A stretch of 64,000 nucleotides of DNA from Wolfiporia cocos (taxonomy: Eukaryota; Basidiomycota; Agaricomycetes; Polyporales; Phaeolaceae): contig JACCLO010000003.1 in NCBI GenBank assembly GCA_029448655.1, positions 4,154,001 through 4,218,000 on the forward strand. Reading direction: 5' to 3'. This document shows, in pieces, positions 54,131 through 64,000 of this stretch. The position numbers were made by a program, and so were the translations under genes. The notes below the pieces were generated by a model. The model saw nothing but the letters and a program-made list of their open reading frames with translations. It made no database searches and had not been told where the DNA came from. How positions within the stretch are numbered: the first letter of the stretch is position 1; every line of letters begins with the position of its first letter.

Positions 54131-57100
54131 ATCAGCCTGCGTATAGGAAGACAGTTGTTCCTATACTCGCCTGGAAGGCATTCCAACTGAGTCACCCCAA
54201 AATCAAGGCACTTCAACCATATATACATTTGCCACAATCTGAGCTATCCGAAGAGTCTCTGATATTAGATTGATAGCTGAGCAGGCGTGCATTCGCACAA
54301 TATTACTACTGGCACATACACGTACCAGCACGGTTGTCAACACTGTAATAACGTAGGGTACACAACGCGGGTCAGGCAACGCTACAAGCTGTTCACTGTC
54401 TAGGTGTGAGACTACTTTGCTGTCAGAGACATCCGGATCAGATATTTTGTTACTTATGTTCCCTCAGATACAAGCTGATAAGAAAGGTTGTAACCGGAGA
54501 CCTGCCCTAAAGCCCAAGGGAAATTTTGAAACCTTTTGCATTCCAATTTACGCTACAAGACCCACTACCTCCGGTAGCGGGAATAAGGCAGTAAGGCCGT
54601 GCAAGCACGGCATAGCCCGCTACCGGTGTGTGGGCAGATCAATGCATGCAGTACAGAACAAACAGAGAAGTAGTTGTAGTCATAGCTTTTGTATAGGCGG
54701 CTGTATATCTCGCTCTGCCCCACCCACCGCCCCCCAAACCAATGTGTGGTTGTGAATTGTCATGCTCACATGTTTGCAACGCGTCTAGCATGCTGTCATC
54801 AGCAAAAAAGCGGGATAAAATTATGCACATGTAAGGCATGCAAGCAGTTGCAACTGTTTGAGCACTATACATGCTTATGTAAGGCATCATATGCCACCAC
54901 AATGGTTGCGCCTGCTTGCATGTCCTCACATGTATCATAGGTATAATGTATGAGCATGCAAATGCATATGTGTGACTCAATGATGTCTAGAAGATGAATA
55001 TTTATATCCTATGCTGATACATGTAGTCTTGGGTATTGCATGTGTAGTTTCCAGTCCTACATCCTAATCATATCAACATACAGGAGCATTGCATGCACAT
55101 ATATGATGCATAATTGACATATAGGAAATTTTCGTATATACAGCCGGAAGTTGCATAAGGTGTCATGCGGTATGTGGTTGTTACATGACGCATCGATGTG
55201 AACACAGCAGCATCAAGCTCCATCTCTTTTTTGGCTCTCTGCACCCTCCATTGTGGAGGAGAAGTATACTGCACAGCTTTTTCTTACTTTACGGTATTCT
55301 TTTACTGTACTGTACCATCATGCGAGCTATGTCCCGCAGATATGTTAACACGACGTAGAGCTGTTGATGATCTAGACTGACGTTCACACACTCAAGGGTG
55401 GCGAGATGCGCACGTAAATAGGGCACGGTCTATGATCAGCCAATCACGCTTGAGCGATAGCGCGAACGTTGTGTTTGACATGTCTTAAAGTATAGCGGAC
55501 GTGTCTGTGCTGATGATGCGCCCCCCAGCTCATTTGTACTATTATGGCAAATCCCTTACTCGATTAGGGACCTCTTTTGCTTCCTTTTGTCATAGTTTCT
55601 GTCCTGTCACTTTTCAATCAGCTCTCGAATTCCTGTCCAATGTAACACTAAACTGGGCCTTCAACACGTTGTAATCTATCTCTCCTCCCATGCTTTTCAT
55701 CCTAGCTTGACTCTAAGACTTGGCAAGGTGACCCCATCCCCTCAAGAGTAGCTGAATGTTTAGCATGAGTAGAAGGTCACCAGTAAGCACGATTAGTCGT
55801 ATATTTTATTAGTTTTATTTCGCTCATCTATGTATATCCGTTGCGCGATCGCTCACATCATCACAGCCATTGTTCTTTTGTTTGCATTCCTGCACATCCT
55901 CTCCCTTGGTCTCTAGTCAACCTGCTTTTCACTGCATCTCCACCTTTCTCTTCCACACCATATGCAGAATGCCTGTCTGCTCACACATACTGTAGAATCT
56001 CAGGCCATGTCATACTGCATCTGCGCCTTGCTGTAACCAGTGTCTATGCCCAAGTCTGGTAGGCTCAGGGACTCAAATGAACACCGGTATGTACATCCTC
56101 AAATCACTTATATGCTCACATGCTCTTCTACATTTCAGGTCCGCATCATGCAACTTCCGATACACACATCCTCTTACTCGACTGTATGTGTACTGTGGTG
56201 ACGATATTGCCTAATGCGCCCCACTCAACACGTACACTTTTCAACATGAACTGAAGGTCAACATTTCTTGCTACTCATTTTTCGAGGAAGCTTACCAGTT
56301 ACACTGGATGAGCCGTGACTGCAAATCCCTGGAGTCAACCTTCAAATTGACATCTTCCCCTTTCATGAGTCTGTTTTTACTGTGACCCATGTTATGTGGC
56401 TGATCACGGTGCAGTCTGACACCTTCCTGACAGCTTTTCAGGCACGGGCTTCAAGTGCAATGCAGCCATTTGAAAAGTGAAGATGGGAGAGTTCGCTGAC
56501 CGGCCTCACGAGTACGTGAAGGAGTGCATGTGCAAAGTCTCTGCCATCCCCTGTTTCTACATGGCGCTCCTCAACAAGCTACTGGCAAACTGCAAGAAGG
56601 AGGTCGATGCGCAGCGTGATTTAGATGGGAGTACAATGTCTACAATGGCATGCACATCCCAAGGGCATGCTCATCTTTGGCAACGTCTGGTGAGCCGCAT
56701 GCTTGGCCCACCAAGTCCAGCAGCTGCTGACCCCTGCAGGAACATGGCGCAGAATTGCAGCCTTGCAGCTGTGCCCTGACCCGGCACATTCAAACCCAAG
56801 CACTACTCCGAGTTCATAAAAAGTAGCATACTGTAATTTAAGACAAGTATTCAATATATACTGTTTTCAGATTTCATCCCACTGATAATGAATATGAGTA
56901 TGCATTTTGTCAGTGCCTAGGATGCATACAATTTTTAAAGCACAATATATGCACTCACAATCATGTGCCAATCAATATATGCGAATAAAATCCAGCACAC
57001 ATCATATATTCACCAAAATCCTTGTGGGTATTGGGAATGATGTAGGAGCCTGACGTGCACATACAATGTGCTGCAATAATTCTGACACCATATATTGCAT

Positions 57101-57159
57101 GCAGACAATGTATGTACATGCATGCACATAGATCCCCATATACGCAGCTGGGGTTTTTG
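54131..57159. other. Low-content intergenic DNA
   Basis: There is no supported gene. 54170-54600 belongs to the block duplicated at 57520-58025. A 100-aa plus-strand ORF at 56477-56779 has no recognised motif and no visible introns. The area 54830-55160 is rich in CATGCA/TGCATG words. Confidence 0.55.
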
Positions 57160-58025
57160 CTGATGGTAATTAGTACCGGCTGAGACATTACTTACTGCTG
57201 CTTCAATAACTATATGCTCTGTATATCCTATGGGTATACAACAATAGTAGCTCAACTTTGAAACAGATAGTAGTGAAGATGGAATGGCTGACGTCAATGA
57301 CCACTTGTTGGGACTCCTTGGGCGGCAGCTCACATAAGCAGGAGTGTACTCGGAAGCTACATGCAGCACTAGAGGCTGAAGGTAGTGACTCGAAGACTAT
57401 GGTGCATGTTCTAGCTATTCTCTACTTAGCATCGCGGACTTGGCGAGCTTGCTGCGGGCATTTTTGCTGATTCTTTGCAGGTCTTGCTTGATGACGGCAT
57501 CCAGAGGAAAGATGCCCGGAAGGCATTCCAACTGAGTCAACCCAAAAATCAAGGCACTTCAACCATATATATGCTTGCCACAATCCAAGCTATCCGAAGA
57601 GTCTCTACTTTCTTGTGATTTTTTATTTGAGGCAAATAAGCTAGACCCAAGGATCATGTTGCATACAAATTCATGAATGGGGAAGATATCAGATTGATAG
57701 CTGAGCAGGTGTGTATTCACACAATATTACTACTGGCGCATACACGTACCAACACGATTGTTAACGCTGTGATAATGTAGGGTACACAACGCGGGTCAGG
57801 CAACGCTATAAGCTATAAGCATTCAAACGTTCACTGTCTGGGTGCGAGACTAGGACACTTTGCTGTCGGAGACATCCGGATCAGATATTTTGTTACTTAT
57901 GTTCCCACAGATACAAGCTGATAAGAAAGGTTGTAACCGGAGACCTGCCCTAAAGCCCGAGGGAAATTTTGAAACCTTTTGCGTTCCGATTTACGCTCCA
58001 AGACCCACTACCTCCGGTAGCGGGA
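57160..58025 (+). pseudogene. Second degenerate relative of the 151-aa ORF
   Basis: It is a near duplicate of 53050-54600 lacking the solo LTR. It reads GGSSHKQECTRKLHAALEAEGSDSK in two overlapping short frames, then shifts. No intact frame remains. Function is unknown. Confidence 0.6.
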
Positions 58026-58036
58026 ATTAACCTCAA

Positions 58037-59351
58037 GTGGACACACACGAGCTCGGGATCCAACACGTGCTCACATGGGTAACACTTTCACACTCACAAA
58101 AGCAAATGAGCATGTTCTGCAAACTCGTGCTAGCAGATCCAACCAATCATCTTCTGAATCTGTGCAAACTCACCATTAAAAGTGGTGCTTTCAGTGTGGC
58201 GAGACATATCGAGTTTCAACACAAGGGGAATTTCTCTGCTGCTGCCGATTTTGCTGACCTGCTCGAATATGCCAACCAGCTGGGGCGCCTGTCCTTAGCA
58301 CGTTCCGAGGATCTCACGATCGTTGTCACAGAGCCACACATTAGACATGGTGCTCGCCATCAGTTGTGGGTTGTGGAGCTGTTGATGGCATGGAGTAATG
58401 TGGAGCATGGTGGGGTGTTTTCAAGAACTGACAGCATACCCACAGTCCGGAAACAGCGAAATGTGATTTAAGTATGTACTACTATTTGCCGCACATGCTT
58501 CCGCTCAACTTTGAGCAGACACTCTGCAACGCATTTCTCGCTTGCTCAAGCTGTGGCTGCAGCGAGCGGGCCGATAGTGGTTGATAGCGGTGGCACGGCG
58601 TGATGGTTTGCACCACTTGGTCTTTCAGCATTTCGGCTTGAGAACCTGCGCGGTTGATCGACCAGAAATCTTCGGCACTAAGGGGATTGCAAAAACTGTC
58701 TATTGGTGCCACATCATGCGCATTGCCGAACCTTGTGGATCTTGGCAGTCGTCCATGCCGATCTTTCCCCTCCCCCACAGCCAACAAAATTGCATTCACG
58801 AGCCTTTCAATAGAAGACTCCCCTCTTCCATCGTCTTCAAGGATTGAAACAACTGGAGATGCTGGAGCTATCACACCTCGACCTTTCCGATGGGAGTCAG
58901 CCGCATGCTGAGATCCACGAAATTCCTTCGTTGCTGACCATCCGCTGGCTCTTCGTTGCGAGGTTGCACCGCCCAAATGTCATTATTTGTGCATGCGATG
59001 CCACATCTCAGGTCCCTGTCGATCGCAGACGTATTCACTAAGGTCTCGAGGACCACACTGACTATACCAAACACGGTTGCTGGACTGGTCTGACTTGTCT
59101 TGAGGCAATGTGTCCGACTTTCGCTACTGGAAAGTCCGCTGTCTGGTGTGGTGGCTGCAATTAGACCTGACAGCGTACCATTATCATGATGCATTGGATG
59201 TCATCCAGAGAGCGATTCTCGTGGCGCTGTCACTGCTGGTTGAAACCAGGGTGGACGCACCGTTCTGTACAGGTGCACGCACTGCAGCAGCACGGTTGCG
59301 ATACCTCGAGGTGTATTCAGATGAGGTAAAGGGGCGATTGGTGGAGTGGTA
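58037..59351 (+). pseudogene. F-box/LRR-like protein remnant
   Basis: Leucine-rich pieces occur in changing frames: NLCKLTIKSGAF and YANQLGRLSLARS (58037-58471), GLQKLSIGATSCALPNLVDL (near 58680), LKQLEMLELSHLDLSDG (near 58845) and LRYLEVYSDE (near 59300). This is the style of C-terminal repeats in agaricomycete F-box-like proteins. I could not join them with convincing introns, so it is listed as a remnant. A multi-exon gene is not excluded. Confidence 0.4.
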
Positions 59352-60500
59352 GCTGGTGAGCTTATATCGTTCGTGTCAGGAAAGCGAGACTGGCTCACCT
59401 GCGAGCACCCAAATGTCTGCCCAGCGATGGCGATTCTTCCTACCGTAGCGATTTGCCTGTGTGTTTGTAAGATGCAGTGGATAGGAGCAGACACGGACCA
59501 GGGCATTCCTGATTCTCACACCGATACGGTGTCGGTCAAAATTAAATTGCTCGGTTTCACCGGGTATTAGAATTGCACCGGGCTATTCGAGTTGTTCGTG
59601 GGGTCGATTTGGGTAGTTCCACAAGTGGGGAGACAAGGAGGATGGCTATAGAGTGCAGCAGAATATTTGGAAGGAGTGACCAGATTACTTCAGGAGAAAG
59701 TTGACTCTTAGTCTTGTAGAACTTGTGCCTCGTGCACTGCCTGTCCGGTAGGCGTTCCAGGGAGACACTTCAGTCGTCTGAACTTCAGCTGGGTAATTTG
59801 GCTCTCTGATTCTTCTTTTCTGAGACCACTGGGGCCAGTATATATACAGGAAAAATGGGGGACTACAGTACTTGTGGATAGGTACCCTAGTATTTTTCCT
59901 GAGCAAAGTTATGGGGCTTTTGAGTCATGTAGAGCGATGAAACATTATCGTATGGTTTATCCAGAGTGGATAGGCAATTTTCTGAAACACGATCATAGTG
60001 GGAGAAAGTATAAGAGATGAAACAGGGCATAAAATACCGTAAAACATTTTTAGAGAGGGACCAGGGTTGCACCTGATCTTGGATAAATTGGTGGATATAC
60101 ATTGAAGTATCTCGGATCTAACATAATTTTTCTGGGGCGCGCTCCCCGTGTTTGGGGGTTATAGAGGTCGCGGAAAGGGGAGGGGACAAGGGTTAGCGCC
60201 GTCACGTGACTTGATCGGCGCTGTGGCTGAGCTTCCCAGATAGGTACTCCAAACTTCCAGAGGCTATCCCGGGAGATCCGCTTGGTGGATGTTGATGATT
60301 AGGGTACGTATGGATTCCCCTAGTATTGTAGTATCTTATTATGACGCTATCCTCAAGCGAAACGATTTATTTGTCGGACAACGGCCTTCTGGGCACTGCG
60401 GGAGGATGTAAAGGGAGCAATACCATTGCTTCATTTCATTGCCTTGGTGCTCACCGCAAAAGGCAAGAACCCTTTGAGCGGCATCACAGAGCAGTGCCTG
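59352..60500. other. Intergenic DNA
   Basis: I see no supported gene or repeat. Confidence 0.55.
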
Positions 60501-61862
60501 TGTCACAGTATCACGCTGTGGCATTGCCCTGCTATTTTTTAGGTATTTTACAGGTGTTTCCAGGGCTCGTGGACCCCTGGATCCCTTGTTAGCACCTCCG
60601 TGTTTCCCTCCTCCATGTCTAGATGCCAGACCAAGTCGATCTGATAAGATATGTACATGCACGCCTGGGGTGCGCGCCTATCCCCTCACGTTACGGTCAC
60701 TATGTTACATGATACGTTACTTGTTAGCTAGTCACATGTTCCCTTAGATACAGCGCACGGGCCATCTCTTTAGGGCAGCCATTACTGGCTTGACGATCAT
60801 GTATTTAAGACGTAGAAAGATGAGGCCTATCCTCATCTTTAGGATTTTCGGCAATGGGCACCATGGCCCCTTTCTCTCTCTGACTCCCTGCGTGCCGCCT
60901 TGGTTACCCATGCGGAGTACCTTTGGTACTCCCAGTGGACTCCTATTAGGAGTCCCGTACTGTTGGTCCTCCAGCATTGGGTGTTCCGTCGACCTCGACT
61001 TCTCTATGTCACCACAAGCATGCTAGTCTGGTAGCGATGCCATACAGCCTGACTGTTACGGGTCGAATACCCGTTCGTATATTCGAGTCGCGAATATAGA
61101 TCGTTCTTCTGCACGTAGGCACGTCGCCGTATGCAAGGCAAATACTCATTAGATGCCTTCGGGTCCTAAGTGAAGTCCTTAGGAGATCGGTTAATATCCA
61201 ATACGCGTTAGAGGATATAATCTGTTCAAGTGCGAGTCGAATAGAATATAAGACTCGCCTAAGTCCGAGAAGTCAGTGTGCACTTCGAGGACCTAGTCGT
61301 TCGGTTGCTCGAGGGAGAAATACTGAGCGTAGTTTCCTACGTTTGAGAACGAGTATAAGACTTCTTGTTTATACAACAAGGTCAAGCTGAAGAGCCTCGA
61401 CAGTAAATACATGAGTTTATATACTTCGTTAGGTTTTAGGGGTCAAGCCTGTCCCAGATGTCACCGATACTATCTACGCTATAGTGTCAAACGTTTGATA
61501 GGTATGTAGTGATATATCTGAGACGATGGATAGGAATGATGGCGGTTGAACGCCATCTATCAGCTAATAAACGATGAACGTGAAACGACAGCAGAGTTGG
61601 ATCTGCCAAAGATGAAACGAGCCGTTTAGACTAGTACAACTGGGGATGCACCCAGTAGAATCACGAGTAGCCAGGGGGGTTGGTTGCGCAACAAGTCCCT
61701 GTATCGTATTCGCCCTATGGTGAGTTCTGTCGATATTCGAAAAATCAAAATAACTGTAACACTGACTCGCCGCCTTACCTCCGTGTGCCGCTGTGGATAA
61801 GGCCTTAGGAGATTAGAGATTCCCCGGCAGTGCCGGTCGCACAGTCTGGTGAGACTGTGTCA
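60501..61862 (+). repeat. Solo LTR related to TRIM-A/B, split by a Gypsy-3-family LTR
   Basis: It starts TGTCACAG and ends GACTGTGTCA. The flanks GCCTG and GCCCG differ by one base. It keeps TATTTAAG near 60800 and the primer motif CATCTTTAGGATT near 60834, identical to TRIM-B. The insertion at 61054-61761 splits it, leaving about 649 bp net. Confidence 0.8.
61054..61761 (-). repeat. Solo LTR of the Gypsy-3 family
   Basis: It is 708 bp, with target duplication CTGAC at 61049-61053 and 61762-61766. Confidence 0.94.
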
Positions 61863-61934
61863 GCCCGTGTGGTGGTGCATGTACAGTAGTTCCAGCAGGC
61901 ACACACTGGACTTCATTCCAGATGACAAGAGCGG

Positions 61935-62476
61935 TGTTACGGATCGAATATCCGTTCAACACAAAATAACTAAGTCGAGTTACTCAGCGTATCAAGTAGC
62001 GCACTACTCGTCAGACTCTTCAGAGTCAGAGTGTCAATATACAAGCTGCGGGCTTAATTGCTCAAGCCTTTGAGAACGAGTATAAGATCCTTGTAATTCA
62101 ACAAGGTCGAGCTGAGGAACTCGACCGGTATTTACATCAGGTTATATACTACGATCTGTTAATCGGGGTCATAGTGTCTTTGGTACTGCTACTATTAAGT
62201 CCGTCAAGCTAACGATATGGGTAATAAAGGAGAAGTGTTGCGGTTGAGCGCAACAAGGGATAAAACGTAGAACTACTGTGGTTAGACACAGAATATCAGC
62301 TAGAACGCGATGCGAGCACGGAGAATGGGCATAGGGTTGTTATACATGAAACAGGGCCTACGGTTGAGTGGAGGCCCCTAGAAATAGAGCGCTGGGTACA
62401 GCAGTTGAACGCTAAGTCCTCATACACAGTGAGGCGTCAAACGGAATATTCGAGTGTACCTGGTAAGATTGTAACA
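61935..62476 (-). repeat. Diverged solo LTR related to the Gypsy-3 family
   Basis: It is 542 bp, TGTTACGG...TTGTAACA, flanked by AGCGG at 61930-61934 and 62477-62481. Most of the sequence differs from Gypsy-3 LTRs, but AACAAGGTCGAGCTGA, the self-primer region, is kept. Confidence 0.85.
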
Positions 62477-62481
62477 AGCGG

Positions 62482-62802
62482 GAGTCTCTGTGACTACCTG
62501 ATATTCAAGGACTTGATACTGAAGAGGTAGTGAAGGGATTTCCAACTTGTATGGCAAGTGTCTCAGGTGTACCTTTAGGGAATGTCAGTCTGAATGAGCT
62601 TGGGCCAATAGATGTCGTCCGACTGTCAACCACCTTGCTGGCGTGGCGTTAGAGGTGTTCCGACCTGTACGGTGCACACAGCCGCTGCTTCTGTAGCATG
62701 TGTGCAGGAAAGCTAGCCCAGGGCTCGGAGACGGGCCACCGCTTCCGGGCAAATCCCTCGAACCGCATCTGTAAATGCGGCGGCCGCAGTGGCGTCATTA
62801 CT
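62482..62802. other. Intergenic DNA
   Basis: I see no gene or repeat. Confidence 0.55.
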
Positions 62803-62807
62803 GATTG

Positions 62808-63445
62808 TGTTACGGGTCGGATACTCGTTCGTATATTCGAATCGCAAATATAGATTGTTCTTCTGCACGTAGGTATGTTACCATGTGCAAGGCAAATAGT
62901 CGTTAGATGCCTTCAAGTCCTAGGCGAAGTTCCTAGGAGATCTAAGTCCGAGAAGTCAGTGTGCACTTCGAGGACTTAGTCGTTCGGTTGCTCGAGAAAA
63001 TACTGAGCGTAGTTTCCTACGTTTGAGAACGAGTATAAGACTTCTTGTTTGTACAACAAGGTCAAGCTAAGGAGCTTCGACAGTAGGTACATGAGTTTAT
63101 ATACTACGTTGGGTTTCAGGGGTCAAGTCCGTCCCAGATGCTACCGCTACTATCTACGCTATAGTACCAAACGTTTGATAAGTATGGAGTGTTATATCTG
63201 AAATGATAACGAGAGATGATGATGGCGGTTGAACGCCATCTATCAGCTAGTAAATGATAATTATGAAACGGTGACAGAGTTGGATCTGTCAATGGTGAAA
63301 CTCGCCCTATCTGCTAGTACAACCGGGGATGCACCCAGTACAAATCACGAGTAGCCAGGGGGGTCGGTTGTGCAACAAGTCCCTGTATCGTATTCACCCT
63401 ATGGTGAGTTCTGCCAGCATTCGAAAAATCAAAATAACCGTAACA
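62808..63445 (-). repeat. Solo LTR of the Gypsy-3 family with internal deletion
   Basis: It is 638 bp, flanked by GATTG at 62803-62807 and 63446-63450. About 70 bp are missing at 62940, between CTAGGAGAT and CTAAGTCCGAG. Confidence 0.92.
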
Positions 63446-63450
63446 GATTG

Positions 63451-64000
63451 ACTTCAAATACTTCCCTGGACGAAGGACAACTTTGTGAGCAGAACCTCAC
63501 ACTGAACCATTCCTAGCCAAGCAGTCAACAGAAAACGAATCAAGAGGAACTGCACAGGCATACCCATTGCAAAGAAGCATTCCGACGGCTCAGTCCATTG
63601 CCATTGTGTGTGCGCAGCAACTCATCAGCTGGAAAAGTAGTATCATATTGATGCAGCTGGTCATGAAGGTCGTGAAATAATTAACCAGTCCAAATCGGAT
63701 CAGGACATATGAAATGGTGGCAACAAACGGGTCTCCGTCAGTGGGATGGCACAAATATATCAGAGACAAGAGAAAGAAAACACAAGACAGAAATTACTGA
63801 AACTACTGCTGAGAGACAGGGAGACATTACGTAGTGGTAGGCAGCTGCAGACGAAGTGAGGCCATTTTGACAGGTCTTGGGTGTTGAACAGACATGTCAA
63901 GTTTTATGCGCCATATCCATATCACTGCCGCTGCGGCGGCGCTCAGTAGCAGAAAATGCTCACCGCCGTTGACGGGTTCAGCCGGGACTGCATGGTGTTG
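63451..64000. other. Right-edge DNA
   Basis: No gene or repeat is recognised up to the window edge. Confidence 0.5.

Noticed and set aside
56477..56779. 100-aa ORF starting MKMGEFADRPHEYVKE
   Set aside because: No motif, no related copy and no splicing support; kept only as a note in the intergenic entry.
1..64000. CRISPR arrays, rRNA, complete tRNA genes
   Set aside because: No regularly spaced short repeats and no rRNA or full cloverleaf sequence were seen; the genome type makes CRISPR implausible.

Overview
This is a repeat-saturated stretch of a filamentous fungal genome, almost certainly a mushroom-forming basidiomycete (Agaricomycetes). The evidence is short spliceosomal introns of about 45-60 bases, a KDZ (Kyakuja-Dileera-Zisupton) transposase with its usual HMG-box companion, Ty3/gypsy chromoviruses, a Tad1-like LINE and F-box-like fragments. 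Nearly everything identifiable is mobile DNA. One small PB1-like gene is the best candidate host gene. No tRNA, rRNA or CRISPR was found.

Region 1 (1-24.6 kb) is a set of nested insertions. A decayed plus-strand gypsy copy (Gypsy-1) enters at the left edge and is cut in its integrase by a complete minus-strand gypsy (Gypsy-2, 3488-22005, 371-bp LTRs, target duplication GATCT). The gag of Gypsy-2 is cut in turn by a complete 10.3-kb KDZ DNA transposon (8997-19321, 1247-bp terminal inverted repeats, 8-bp target duplication GACCGTGG). The KDZ element carries three intron-containing genes whose frames all join without a break: transposase (1032 aa), a protein with an RNase H1-type hybrid-binding domain (365 aa), and an HMG-box protein (562 aa). 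A 5'-truncated LINE ends Gypsy-1.

Region 2 (24.9-37.5 kb) is a second nest. A short DNA transposon with 117-bp inverted repeats and a 9-bp duplication holds a 151-aa ORF. That ORF is split by a complete minus-strand gypsy (Gypsy-3, 25529-37213, duplication CTATT), a sister of Gypsy-1. Gypsy-3 contains a coding-free LTR element (TRIM-A) in pol and a same-family solo LTR inside each of its own LTRs.

Region 3 (37.5-46.3 kb) alternates GC-rich and AT-rich blocks. It has a 2.5-kb AT-rich element with 36-bp inverted repeats flanked by TA, the PB1-like gene (42498-43131), gypsy remnants and an F-box fragment. Region 4 (46.7-63.5 kb) is a field of TRIMs and solo LTRs, most with clear 5-bp target duplications, mixed with duplicated degenerate gene fragments.

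The strongest general signal is that all five LTR elements with a readable leader carry, one or a few bases inside the 5' LTR, an 11-13 nt primer-binding site complementary to a segment of their own LTR that lies about 20-40 bases past a TATA-like box. The sequence differs between families but stays complementary. This predicts Tf1-like self-priming, including in elements that encode nothing. A second signal is that dUTPase domains sit at two different places in the two gypsy lineages: before protease in Gypsy-2 and after protease in Gypsy-1/3.
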